A stretch of DNA of 64,000 nucleotides, from positions 1,720,501 to 1,784,500 of the forward strand of contig JAYKKM010000378.1 of NCBI GenBank assembly GCA_035772405.1, in the 5' to 3' direction. Positions 40,110 to 48,963 of this stretch are shown one piece after another. The position numbers were made by a program, and so were the translations under genes. Origin of the DNA: Chrysogorgia sp. JL179-B06. Its lineage: Eukaryota > Cnidaria > Anthozoa > Scleralcyonacea > Chrysogorgiidae. Positions within the stretch are counted from its first letter, which is position 1; every line of letters starts with the position of its first letter. The notes beneath the pieces are model-generated. The model was not told where the DNA came from. It searched no databases and was given only the letters and a program-made list of their open reading frames with translations.

Positions 40110-41534
40110 CTACCGTTTTAGCTTGTAATAATCATAAGCAAACCACGCAAATATCACTGCGTATACCCACAGATTTTGAGCCAGCCAAGCGAGACCCTTC
40201 GCGCCCAACGTCAACGCATTGTAAACTAAGTTAGCCAATCCAACAGCCCATGGACCCATCTTCGTGATTGCGTTCTTAACAGCCTGTGCAAATGACCTCG
40301 TAGCCATAGCGCCTTTCATAACAGCAGACCTCCCAGCGATAATAATAGTTGTTATAATCCCAGCCACTGAAATTGCCACAGCGCTCAAACCAACCACATT
40401 TTCTCTAGCCCATTCCTTAAATTTCTGAAACCTGTCAATGTCGACTTCTTGTTGCTCTCTAACCTCCTCTATTTGCCGCTGCCCTAAAGTTACGTATTTA
40501 GCTCGCGTGAGTCCAATCACTCTTTCATGTAGATCAATATACTCTTCACCCTCTGCAATCGTGAGGTTTTCTCTATCAAGCTCCACCAATCTCCCATTCG
40601 TCTCATCTATCGTCTCTTGAAAGTGGTCTGCCTGCACTTGCAGTGCGCCATCATCACCCACTCTTGATTCACGCAACACACCATCACTTGGATTAAGCAC
40701 ACCATTCAGCTCGCGGTTTTCGTCTGGTGATAGCCCAGGTATGTCGTCGTGGCCCACTCTTGTTTCAATTACTGGAAAGTCGTCTGGAGTCACTTCTGTT
40801 GTGACGACTGTTGTTTCTGTGTTCTCAGGGATTTGGCTAACTAGCTGTTTGAACTGCTCGATCGCGTTTTTACTACCCTTGTCTTTACTGTAGATCAAAC
40901 CATTTTTCCCAGGTATTAGAATTCGTTTGAGTGTCCCTCGTTCACCATCTTTGTTTATCGGTTTGAAAAGAATAGACCCTGAGTCCGTCACCTGCGACCT
41001 GTTGACTATTTCCCTTGACGTGTCATCACGACCGAGTTTTTTTTTATACAACTCACGTATTTTCTTATCTATTAGCCTGATTCTTTTTACTTGATTTTTT
41101 ATCACCTCTTTGTTATGCACTTTTAGTTCACCAAGTCTCCTCTCGATTTCGTCCGACTTTCCAGTAGCTATATTGAAGCTTGTGTCATTGACGTCACCAA
41201 ACGACTCCTGTTCGACAAACTCTACCGCGGGGACTTCTGTGTTGGTTCCCCTTATTGTCACCGTTTCACCATCGTCAGTGTCGATAAACGACGTCTCTTT
41301 TTCTTGAAACCTCCTCTCTTGCTCATCCTGAAATCTAGTCATTCTCCCAAACAATTTTTCATACTCAACGTGCTCAACGTCTGACATGTCATCGCTGGCG
41401 CACCTATCGTCAAGTAAATTGTAAGCTTTAGAGATACTCTCAAGTTCGACATCTATTTGATCATCAGTGTACCTATCAAGTCTATCTAAGTTCTCCATCT
41501 CAATCTCGTCATAACCTTCCCCACCTTCAGCCAT
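40110..41534 (-). CDS. Coiled-coil protein with C-terminal membrane segments
   Basis: 474 residues, orthologue of 1284-2723. The C-terminal hydrophobic third (LSAVAISVAGIITTIIIAG onward) is nearly invariant between the copies, while the N-terminal 100 residues differ strongly (EMENLDRLDRYTDDQ versus EMKNFDEYDDASNEQ). That contrast suggests the tail is functionally constrained and the head is free or under diversifying pressure. Function unassigned. Confidence 0.75.
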   Translation of the reverse strand: MAEGGEGYDEIEMENLDRLDRYTDDQIDVELESISKAYNLLDDRCASDDMSDVEHVEYEKLFGRMTRFQDEQERRFQEKETSFIDTDDGETVTIRGTNTEVPAVEFVEQESFGDVNDTSFNIATGKSDEIERRLGELKVHNKEVIKNQVKRIRLIDKKIRELYKKKLGRDDTSREIVNRSQVTDSGSILFKPINKDGERGTLKRILIPGKNGLIYSKDKGSKNAIEQFKQLVSQIPENTETTVVTTEVTPDDFPVIETRVGHDDIPGLSPDENRELNGVLNPSDGVLRESRVGDDGALQVQADHFQETIDETNGRLVELDRENLTIAEGEEYIDLHERVIGLTRAKYVTLGQRQIEEVREQQEVDIDRFQKFKEWARENVVGLSAVAISVAGIITTIIIAGRSAVMKGAMATRSFAQAVKNAITKMGPWAVGLANLVYNALTLGAKGLAWLAQNLWVYAVIFAWFAYDYYKLKR

Positions 41535-41540
41535 ATTACA

Positions 41541-42638
41541 TTAGCTCACATTTTGAATGTCGCTTTCTGGTACCCACGAATTATGTTTGCTCTCATAACC
41601 CAACCATTTGACCAGCGCCATCTTCTTCCCTCTGACTTTCTTTCTTTTCAACACCTTTTCAACTCTGTACACATCGTCGCCATGTTTCCTATTGACCAGC
41701 GATAATTCCTGTTCGTAAAATTTACCAATAATCTGTTCACCGCTTATGTCCTCAATTTCGTACACATTCGGATCGCCACGAATAACCTTTACCACTTTAA
41801 ACAGCTCTTCAGTGAAGTTGGCTTCATAGCCCTTTGTGAACACACTCTTGTATTTACTAATTCTCACTGACTCGCCAACTCTAAACTTTGGCAATGGGGT
41901 GTCCACAAATTGATGACCAAACAAAGTGGTCCAAACTTCACCCTCATTTGACTTATCGACATCCTTCGGTTTCATCGATTCACATTGCTATTGTAGTTGC
42001 TCACAAACTGGTTGAGAACGTCAATCCACTTGTACGTTCCACGGGTGTAAAAGTACTTCCACATAATGCTCTTCAGACTTCTATTAAAACGCTCGACAAC
42101 AGCGGCCTTTTTATCACTCTTAGTGCTGAAATATTCAACACCATGTTTTTTCAGCAAACTTTTCACACCAACGTTGTAGAATTCAAGTCCATCATCAAAT
42201 TGTGCTAACTTAGGCATGGTTCCAAACCGATCTTTAAAGTTATTCAATAGCTCTCCAACAGCCTTAGTCATGCTCTTAGCGTCTTTTCTATAAACTGCAA
42301 TTCCAAAAGCATATCTACTTAATATTTCAACACCTGTTAGTATCCAATAGTACCCTAGCTTTGTTCTGTTTTGAGTGCTTACTCATGTCCACTAAGTCCA
42401 TTTGGAGCTCTTCACCAAGAAATCCAACAAAAGTCGCACGGAACTTATGCCTTCTCACAATAGGTTTGTACCTAGTGTAAGTGTCCTGCGCTGTCAACCA
42501 TTCTTTCACTGTTTTTCTAGTCACTTCCAATCCGTCTCCCAACGCACTTTGATACAACCTCTCTGCACCAGTGTACCCTGTCTTAGGATTGTAATAAATG
42601 TCTCTCAACCCTTGTTCTGTTTCCACACCAAGCTCCAT
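41541..42638 (-). pseudogene. Integrase with chromodomain, two frameshifts
   Basis: Start at ATG 42638 (MELGVETEQG), giving the N-terminal region missing from copy A, with HTH-like YTGAERLYQSALGD. Relative to copy A there is one extra base near 42366, just after SKQN, and a deletion of about 10 bases near 41975, between the core and the C-terminal part. The catalytic region is otherwise preserved and the chromodomain is intact at the end. It could not yield full-length integrase as written. Confidence 0.88.
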
Positions 42639-42643
42639 ATAAT

Positions 42644-43342
42644 TCACACAATATACAGTTCCAATAACACCGCGCCAACTTTGAGACTATCGTTATTTGG
42701 TTTGACACGAAATGTCATACTTGAGTAAACACCTTTTTTAATACCCACCTTTGACTCAATATCCACATGACGTTGCACTGACCCTTTCAAAGACTGCTCG
42801 GTGGGTATTGGCAACGTTGTGATCACATTGCTACGCTTCCCATCAACACCCACATTGTTCTCCGTCTCAACAACGTCACACGAAACTTCTATGTACTTCA
42901 GACCTCTATACATGTCGACCTCGTTTGGGCTAGTGTGCCACTGTGAGTCGTTCTGAATCACCTCACCTCTCGCGAAACCAAGTAGAGGCCCAAGGGTGTC
43001 TAACACAGCTGAACTACTAACCTTGACTCTACATTTGCTTGTGGGTGTCAGTTTCTCTATCTCAAGTTTCACCTTATGCTCGTTAGACTCATGTTTTAAG
43101 ACTTTGACCAATGCGTCGAAGCTAAAGTACCCTTCACCCACTTTAATCTTCTTAAAAGAGCCAACCCTAGAGTCATCCAGCGTGAAGACCTGAACGCAGT
43201 CGTCATTTGTTGTGTTATGGTAGTCCCAAAACACAGTGGCTGTCTTGACCATAATGTATGGGTTATCGTGTATGACCATCATCGCGTTGTCAAAGGACAC
43301 AACTTTTTCCGCACCCTCAACGAGTACCGTCAACTTTCGCAT
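42644..43342 (-). CDS. Penton/minor capsid-like protein
   Basis: 232 residues from ATG 43342 (MRKLTVLVEG); the frame extends further upstream, but this start leaves 12 bp to the divergent gene at 43355. Features typical of Polinton penton proteins: GYFSFDALVKVLKH, a VLDTLGPLLGF motif, then GLKYIEVSCDVVETENNVG and a closing MTFRVKP..LLELYIV strand pattern. Probable single jelly-roll vertex protein. Located 5 bp before the integrase start. Confidence 0.65.
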   Translation of the reverse strand: MRKLTVLVEGAEKVVSFDNAMMVIHDNPYIMVKTATVFWDYHNTTNDDCVQVFTLDDSRVGSFKKIKVGEGYFSFDALVKVLKHESNEHKVKLEIEKLTPTSKCRVKVSSSAVLDTLGPLLGFARGEVIQNDSQWHTSPNEVDMYRGLKYIEVSCDVVETENNVGVDGKRSNVITTLPIPTEQSLKGSVQRHVDIESKVGIKKGVYSSMTFRVKPNNDSLKVGAVLLELYIV

Positions 43343-43354
43343 TGTGTATAACAT
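43343..43354. promoter_or_regulatory. Divergent start region
   Basis: Only 12 bp separate the two divergent starts (43342 minus, 43355 plus). TATAACATATGGTATATTAT spans the junction. Any promoter must lie within coding sequence or use this AT-rich stretch. Confidence 0.3.
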
Positions 43355-44332
43355 ATGGTATATTATATGCAGAAAGCCCTTCGTGACTACTATGGAAAGC
43401 ACTACGAACGTGCGATGGCGAACACATCAAAGGCTACACACGACGCAAAGGCAGACCTCATCAAAAAGTACCCCCACGCTACTTTAAGCAAATTCGAGTT
43501 CTATCCAAATATTTCACAAGACGGTAAGATCATGAGTGTCGACGTGTACTTCAGAAACAATGACATCCTCAGCACAGACATAACCAGAGCAACCTTCAAA
43601 AATGATAAAAACATGTGGAAGTGGCTGCACAATAGTAAGTTCCCAATAATATGGCAAGGCGGTGGAACTATCGAACCACTACCAAAAGGTCATAAGAACC
43701 ACTGGGGGCTTTGGGATGGTTACCCAACAGAAAACGTGTTGAATTATCCAGTGAATAACTTCAAAGTTTTTGTTAACCAAAATAACTACTTCATGTCAAA
43801 GCTACCAACCTTACAAATCACCACGTCAAAGACCATGTCGAAGTGGGACGACAGCGAATCTTACTACCGTGTTGTGTTTGCTACGTATTGTGCAAGTTTC
43901 TGTTGTGGAGTTTCATTACAACATTTATCAGTGTCACAAGAAGTTCACCCTGTGGTCACAAGTGTGATGAGATTTCATGTGTACTTCACCATTAGAAGAC
44001 TTCTCAGAAGAATGGAGGGTGGTGAGACCATGAAATCAATAAGTAGAGAATTCAACGCTTCCGAATTGTATGGTAAGATTTCCAAGATTCCCAGAAAACA
44101 TTACTACCAGAATAAAGTCCTGAGCGATGGCACTTTAGGCGAATCCAGAGTCTACACACTCAACGACACCCAGAACGATTATAAACGATACGTCGCGCGG
44201 TTGTCAGACGGCTTTACCAACATTGGGTTGCAATATCTAAATCAGAGCATAGAAGCCTTTGTGTATACTCCACACTTGGTGCGCAAGCGAGAACACGTGT
44301 ATCAGTCGTTGGTGGCTCTGCAGGAAGTCTAG
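43355..44332 (+). CDS. Unknown Polinton protein, probably truncated by a frameshift
   Basis: 325 residues, rich in aromatic and basic residues, with no membrane segment or motif I know. The frame ends at 44332, but the next frame is open through the stop and continues to 44682. A third frame then encodes a membrane-type tail to 44783, so the original may have been a ~475-residue protein. Conserved-looking pieces include WQGGGTIEPLPKGHKNHW near residue 108 and GFTNIGLQYLNQSIEAF near 290. Confidence 0.6.
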   Translation: MVYYMQKALRDYYGKHYERAMANTSKATHDAKADLIKKYPHATLSKFEFYPNISQDGKIMSVDVYFRNNDILSTDITRATFKNDKNMWKWLHNSKFPIIWQGGGTIEPLPKGHKNHWGLWDGYPTENVLNYPVNNFKVFVNQNNYFMSKLPTLQITTSKTMSKWDDSESYYRVVFATYCASFCCGVSLQHLSVSQEVHPVVTSVMRFHVYFTIRRLLRRMEGGETMKSISREFNASELYGKISKIPRKHYYQNKVLSDGTLGESRVYTLNDTQNDYKRYVARLSDGFTNIGLQYLNQSIEAFVYTPHLVRKREHVYQSLVALQEV

Positions 44333-44783
44333 AAACCCAACAAGAATTCCGCAAGTTGTTTGCTGACAGCGTTATCAACTACGACGTATCGACATGGATT
44401 CTCAACATGAATAAATCGATTAGAGACACCAACGTTGTCCAAAATCTCGCAGTGTCGCCAAGTACATGGTTAATGCCAAGTAACGTGGTGATTCTCAAGA
44501 ATAAAATCGCTGGGTACAACAACTTATTAAAGATTGCTACAGAGTCCATGAGATTTGGAGTGAACACTCGCTTGAATGCGACGACACCAACGACTGTGGC
44601 TAAAAAAGTCCACCAAGAAAATGTGGTGACTCACTTGGTACCACCTGTGAAGAAAACAGTGGTCACCACCAATCAAATATAGCGCAGACCACCACAAGTA
44701 AGTCAGACACGACAACGCTAGCGATAGTGTTAGGGTTCTCAGCAGTCTCTGGCTATCTACTAACCAAATACACCTTGAAGTAG
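44333..44783 (+). pseudogene. Out-of-frame continuation with C-terminal membrane segment
   Basis: 44333-44682 in another frame reads SLETQQEFRKLFADS and onward for about 115 residues without its own good ATG. Near 44680 a third frame continues with TTTLAIVLGFSAVSGYLLTK, a membrane-type helix, and stops at 44781-44783, just before the fibre gene. Either two decayed small genes or the tail of the 43355 gene. Confidence 0.45.
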
Positions 44784-44785
44784 TA

Positions 44786-45714
44786 ATGAGTCTAAACTAT
44801 GGGTATGAGTCTGACGACCCTCACGATAAAATACTAAAGAGAACGAAAAGACATCTGGACGAAGATCCCAAATTAAGCGCGACCGGCGGAAGGATGTCTG
44901 GAATAATAGACATGCAAGGCTCAGCAATAAAAAACGTAGCAGACCCAGTCGATGACTCAGACGTCGCAAACAAAAGAACTCTAGAGCAACTACTATCAGG
45001 TTTCCTCAAGAGTCAGTCCTATAATGTTGTGCTCGACTTCAACGTTAGCACACACGCCTTGAAAAACGTGGAATTTCACACCAATGGTTCAAACAAAGTG
45101 AAAGCCATTGGTGAAACAAGTAAATTAGTGCAAAACAACCCAACCTATGGTCCTATTGTTGGCATCAGCAGTGCAAGCCAAAGTTTTCTATCCCCTGTGT
45201 TAACACCACTCCCACTTGAGTCAGGTCTCCATTTTAATTGCCCTGGTATGCAATGGTGTGATCTCTCTATTTTTGTTGTGGTGAGGTTACCTATGAGAAC
45301 CGCTGGATCAAATTGGGAGACAATTATATCAAACGACGACGGTCAGTGGGACAAGTTCATAGGGTACAAGACTGGTATGACAGCAACCCAGCAATGGAGA
45401 GCATATGCACTATTCCGAGTGGCGTTGACATAAGTAAAATGCATATGATATCAATACACTGGCAAATGAACAATTCACACGTCAGAGTCAACAACATCAA
45501 GTCAACCGATTCAGACTTCGTAGCAAATATGAAAAAGATAGGCACACCCTATGGAACGATTTTTGGGATACACCGACCAAGAATACCACTCGCACCTTAT
45601 GCATACCCATCGTTGATAGAATTCTACGGCATGAAAATTGTGAGTGGCTACATGACGAACCGAGACATCATAATCATGGGTGGAGAAATGATGAAGGAAT
45701 ATGGTATAAAGTAA
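44786..45714 (+). pseudogene. Fibre-like protein with lectin-type C-terminal domain, frameshifted
   Basis: The first frame (44786-45433) has an N-terminal basic/acidic head, then MSGIIDMQGSAIKNVADPVD and DSDVANKRTLEQ. This is the repeat motif of phage tail fibres and related viral fibres (typically MGGNKITNLADP, DAVNKxYVD). A beta-rich domain follows (DLSIFVVVRLP, TIISNDDGQWDKFIGY) as in LamG/concanavalin-like folds. Near 45410 the frame shifts; the next frame continues KMHMISIHWQ to the stop at 45714. Probable vertex fibre for attachment, by analogy. Confidence 0.6.
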
Positions 45715-45921
45715 ATGGGAGCATGTATTTCGAGACCTCATGAAATATATAAGATAAATAAGACGACTGATCACATGTTCAAAGCTGGTGGGTCATTTGG
45801 CCGCGGTGACGTAACTCTCGAGCTCCACGCTGAGATTGGTATGAGGTCTAAAAAGACTTACGGCAAACCTATTATGTTACCAGAATCAGACACTGTGGGA
45901 GTGGTAGGAGACGTGACCTAA
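45715..45921 (+). CDS. Small MGxxxS protein (possible myristoylated peptide)
   Basis: 68 residues, starting MGACIS: Gly2, Cys4 and Ser6 fit an N-myristoylation plus palmitoylation signal. The remainder is hydrophilic (FGRGDVTLELHAE, MRSKKTYGK). An RGD triplet is absent; the GRGD here reads G-R-G-D-V. It abuts the fibre gene stop directly. No family recognised. Confidence 0.5.
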   Translation: MGACISRPHEIYKINKTTDHMFKAGGSFGRGDVTLELHAEIGMRSKKTYGKPIMLPESDTVGVVGDVT

Positions 45922-45927
45922 GTTAAA

Positions 45928-46068
45928 ATGGGTTGGTTTAGAAAGCTGGTTCGTGACATTAGAAACTTTTTCAGACGACGTAGCGAACCGAAGACTAATA
46001 AAACACATCTGATGCGTTGGTACACAACAAACCAGATCTATAAAAAACCTAGCGCCCACATCGAGTAG
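45928..46068 (+). CDS. Small basic amphipathic protein, 46 residues
   Basis: ATG 45928 to TAG 46068. Starts MGWFRKLVRDIRNFFRRR, an amphipathic basic helix, followed by a polar tail. Six bp after the previous gene. Could be membrane-active or DNA-binding, like small core proteins of adenovirus relatives; inference only. Confidence 0.45.
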   Translation: MGWFRKLVRDIRNFFRRRSEPKTNKTHLMRWYTTNQIYKKPSAHIE

Positions 46069-46095
46069 TTTTTTTTTGTGGGAGACTATATAGTG

Positions 46096-47097
46096 ATGAC
46101 TTCCATGACACTTCAACTATTTGATTTCGATGGTCACCAAATCACGACGGCTAATCACAACGGCGACATATGGTTCAAAGCGAAAGAAGTCGCGAGCGCT
46201 CTCGGTTATGCTCGACCAAAAGATGCGGTTCACGACCACGTCGAACCTGACTGTAGAATGAAGATGGAACAAGCCTCGTTTATCAACGAACTTGGGGTCT
46301 ACTCGTTAGTGTTCTCGAGTAAAATGGAGCGCGCGAAACAGTTTGGAAGGTGGGTGCACTCAGAAGTCTTACCAAGCATTAGAAAGGGTTTAGCTGACGT
46401 CGGTCTCAAACACAATCAGTTTAAAATGATCACTGAGTTCGATCTTCACACGAAAGTCGTTGGTTTTCTTAGGAAATATTATCCAGAAGCTATTTTGATA
46501 GCCGCTTGTGGTGAGAATCAAGACACTTCAAGTAAAAGAATAAATTCGTGGAAAAAAGGCTACCAACGAGGGACACCTGACTTGATTATTGCCAATGCAA
46601 ACCGACAGCATAGCGGGCTTGTGATTGAGTTCAAGAACCCAGGTGGCACAGGTAAGACATCCAAAGAGCAAGACTCTCTGTTGCTCAGATACAAATCCGC
46701 TGGTTATCTAACATTGTTGTGCGACTCGTACGATGACGCTATTACCGCGGTAATAAAATATTTCTTTGACGTTGGGTTTCAGTGCTCCCAGTGTTTTCGT
46801 AAATTTAAAAATAAGTTGGCGTTAAGTAACCACGAGAGACGCTACTGTAAAGAGACTTTTGTGAAAAAATGTTTCTATGAGACATTGGACGCTTCATGTG
46901 ACCAATGTCTAAATTTAAAAAAGTGGGGTGTGTTGAGAACACCCCTAATTTTGTGTGGAAGGATGATGACGTCTGCACACTGCGCGATATTGCTCAGCAC
47001 CACCAACAAACGATTGTCCTGTGTTGTATCTCCAATTGAATGGTGCATCAACAGTTGTTCCGCGAGTGTCACGACAAACGGCGCAATACGCTTTTAG
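46096..47097 (+). CDS. BRO-N protein fused to VRR-NUC-type nuclease and zinc finger
   Basis: Start at ATG 46096 (MTSMTLQLF). Residues about 1-100 are a BRO-N domain (DIWFKAKEVASALGYARP, INELGVYSLVF, WVHSEVLPSIRK), a DNA-binding module common in large DNA viruses. Residues about 115-225 resemble a PD-(D/E)xK/VRR-NUC fold (RGTPDLII, LVIEFKNPGG, EQDSLLLRYKSAGY). A C2H2-like finger follows (CSQCFRKFKNKLALSNHERRYC), then CDQC. The last ~57 codons, past a hairpin, overlap the thymidine kinase gene on the other strand and may not be conserved coding sequence. Confidence 0.75.
   Translation: MTSMTLQLFDFDGHQITTANHNGDIWFKAKEVASALGYARPKDAVHDHVEPDCRMKMEQASFINELGVYSLVFSSKMERAKQFGRWVHSEVLPSIRKGLADVGLKHNQFKMITEFDLHTKVVGFLRKYYPEAILIAACGENQDTSSKRINSWKKGYQRGTPDLIIANANRQHSGLVIEFKNPGGTGKTSKEQDSLLLRYKSAGYLTLLCDSYDDAITAVIKYFFDVGFQCSQCFRKFKNKLALSNHERRYCKETFVKKCFYETLDASCDQCLNLKKWGVLRTPLILCGRMMTSAHCAILLSTTNKRLSCVVSPIEWCINSCSASVTTNGAIRF
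46925..46945. terminator. Hairpin between convergent genes
   Basis: GGGGTGT / ACACCCC stem of 7 bp with loop GTTGAGA, starting at the thymidine kinase stop codon. Terminator-like placement; function in a eukaryotic setting is uncertain. Confidence 0.4.
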
Positions 47098-47517
47098 AAA
47101 TGTGATGTCGTCTGCTACTGGGAACAGTGTGTCGAGCTCACCAATTCTTTTTAAGCGCTCCGTTGATATGAGACCACAAATAATGACGTGAATGCCGGCT
47201 TTGACATATTCGCGAATAATTGGGAGTAGATCAGAGTACCAATGGCCTTCATCAATGCCGATGACGTCATAATCAGCTATCTGGGAAGAACTCGGAAGGT
47301 TGGTGATTAACTTCGCAGGTAAACTGTCTGATCCAACAACAATGGTCTGACGATGTGTGGAGAACGCGTGGTCAGTTCGCCTAGTGTCACCTGTGTTGTT
47401 CATGTAAAGGACTTTGAGCCCTGACTTACTTAACGCAACTAACCTGCGGAGAGTCTCTGTCGTTTTTCCTGCGAACATGGGACCAATCACGATTTCTAGT
47501 TTACCAACTTTCTTCAT
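46945..47517 (-). CDS. Thymidine kinase (type II)
   Basis: 190 residues. Walker A GPMFAGKTTE at 12-21, Walker B/DEGH motif (IGIDEGHWYSDL) near 90, FLKAYCAVCRDTRG near 137 with zinc-ligand CxxC, and GGAEQYRAVCRRHH near 172 with the second ligand pair. These are all the motifs of TK1-type kinases that phosphorylate thymidine for DNA synthesis. Length is normal and no break is seen. TK is known from large DNA viruses and raises dTTP supply in non-dividing cells. Strand opposite to its neighbours, convergent with the BRO-N gene. Confidence 0.93.
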   Translation of the reverse strand: MKKVGKLEIVIGPMFAGKTTETLRRLVALSKSGLKVLYMNNTGDTRRTDHAFSTHRQTIVVGSDSLPAKLITNLPSSSQIADYDVIGIDEGHWYSDLLPIIREYVKAGIHVIICGLISTERLKRIGELDTLFPVADDITFLKAYCAVCRDTRGTTVDAPFNWRYNTGQSFVGGAEQYRAVCRRHHPSTQN

Positions 47518-47547
47518 GGTTACTATACCTCCAGAGAAATGTTTTTT

Positions 47548-48243
47548 TTATTGTGGTGGAAACCGTCGTTCCATGTTGAATATCCGCTGGAGCTCTAAGT
47601 TTTTAAGATGGGACCTCGAGCTCTCATGTCTTAAGCGATGCAGTGGGTCGTTGGTGACCACACCGCATGGGTGACAGGTGTACACGTTTTCATCTCTCGC
47701 AAAGTGTCTGTGGGTGGGCGAGAGTACGTGGTCCCTGATATCATCCGCACCCAGTATCTCATTACACCCCACCTTGCAAACGTGAACGTCGCGGTTTGCG
47801 GCGAGCTCTAGCCACGCTTTGGCTTTGGTTGGGCATGGTTTCCACATAAGGGTCGCTAAGAACACTTCGAGGAAGTTACCGAGTAATGTAGCGTTGGACT
47901 TACGAGGGTTGTTCAAGTAGACACCACTCGCTAACATAAGGTATTTGAATGGTGAGTGACACCACACAGGGATTACGCTGGCTAATCTATCAGCAAGCTC
48001 GTTGGCTCTTTCCTCCCGAAGATCGATCCAAGCGTCGAGAAGACGCCTAGTGCGGTTGACCTGAGAGCCAAACCGTTTTGGTAACCCTCCGTCGGGGTTG
48101 AGGTCAAGGAGTGGTGAGCATATTGAGAAGTACTCGTTTAAGACGTTGGGTCCAGGGGCGTCTTGTGGGGTAGACACACTGGTAAAGGCCGTTCTCAGCA
48201 TGTTGGCAATATCTTCTTCGCTAACCTCTCGGGCTTGAGTCAT
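47548..48243 (-). CDS. Unknown protein with two zinc-finger-like motifs
   Basis: 231 residues. The C-terminal 80 residues contain VCKVGCNEILGADDIRDHVL with a HRHF ligand pair, and TCHPCGVVTNDPLHRLRHESSRSH: two CxxC or CxxxC...H...H sites. The N-terminal part is helical (TRRLLDAWIDLREERANELADRL). Possibly a DNA- or RNA-binding regulator. It lies 30 bp upstream of thymidine kinase on the same strand, likely co-transcribed. Confidence 0.55.
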   Translation of the reverse strand: MTQAREVSEEDIANMLRTAFTSVSTPQDAPGPNVLNEYFSICSPLLDLNPDGGLPKRFGSQVNRTRRLLDAWIDLREERANELADRLASVIPVWCHSPFKYLMLASGVYLNNPRKSNATLLGNFLEVFLATLMWKPCPTKAKAWLELAANRDVHVCKVGCNEILGADDIRDHVLSPTHRHFARDENVYTCHPCGVVTNDPLHRLRHESSRSHLKNLELQRIFNMERRFPPQ

Positions 48244-48362
48244 TATGTTATACTCCCAGAAAAAATCCTAATTTTTTAGTGCGTTTGGTTTGGAACTGTG
48301 AGACACCTGTGAGATACCTGTGAGGTCAACTGTGAGTAAGATAACACGTGATAGTGTATTAG
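48244..48362. promoter_or_regulatory. Divergent intergenic region
   Basis: 118 bp between divergent genes. Contains GTGAGACACCTGTGAGATAC and a following CTGTGAGG, a triplicated ACCTGTGAG-like motif that could serve as an operator or promoter element for both directions. Inference from placement and repetition. Confidence 0.35.
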
Positions 48363-48701
48363 ATGGTTGAGGACTCACAGACGGCTGTTGAGGCGAAGAT
48401 TACGGCTGATGTGAAGAGTGTTAAGGTGAAGGACCCAAAGCGTGTCGCTGCTGGTAAAAAGTTGGCTGAGATATCGAAAGCTGCGAAAGAAAAGAAAATG
48501 CGTGAAATGATAGTTAACGAAGAACAGGGTGGTGAGTGGTACATTGTCGGAACACTTGGTGTAATCATTGCTGGTGCTTCGCTATGGTATGCGATTAGCA
48601 GTGAAAAAGAGACACAATTAGCGCCTGTGAGTACTGCACCAACACCTGCGTCAGAGAGTCATAAAACTCGTCGTCCAGCGTTAGACACGTTTGATTCTTG
48701 A
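48363..48701 (+). CDS. Single-pass membrane protein, basic N-terminal half
   Basis: 112 residues. Lysine-rich helical N half (KDPKRVAAGKKLAEISKAAK), a membrane segment near 64-83 (YIVGTLGVIIAGASLWYAI), then a polar Ser/Thr/Pro tail. First of three small membrane proteins upstream of the zinc-ribbon and polymerase genes. No named family. Confidence 0.6.
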   Translation: MVEDSQTAVEAKITADVKSVKVKDPKRVAAGKKLAEISKAAKEKKMREMIVNEEQGGEWYIVGTLGVIIAGASLWYAISSEKETQLAPVSTAPTPASESHKTRRPALDTFDS

Positions 48702-48716
48702 ACAAAACACACGACA

Positions 48717-48959
48717 ATGTATATGGCTGCGATCGATCGAAAAGAACTTATGAACGAATTGTACGATGCGCTACTTGTTACGACTGGTGCTGTGGTAGTG
48801 AGTATGATTTCGAAAAAGGCTTTGGGAGAACCATTGGGAACACCAGAGACGGTGAAAGGCACAGTTAAACTTGCTGCAGCTGTTGGTGCAGGAACGTTGT
48901 TAGTAAAATGGGCGCAATCAAAAAAGTGGATACCGACAGACCCATTCAAATCAACGTAA
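48717..48959 (+). CDS. Small membrane protein, 80 residues
   Basis: Hydrophobic stretches LLVTTGAVVVSMI near 20 and LAAAVGAGTLLVKWA near 52 flank a Gly/Pro linker. Seventeen bp after the previous gene. Function unknown; a virion-membrane or holin-like role is speculative. Confidence 0.55.
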   Translation: MYMAAIDRKELMNELYDALLVTTGAVVVSMISKKALGEPLGTPETVKGTVKLAAAVGAGTLLVKWAQSKKWIPTDPFKST

Positions 48960-48963
48960 GTTA

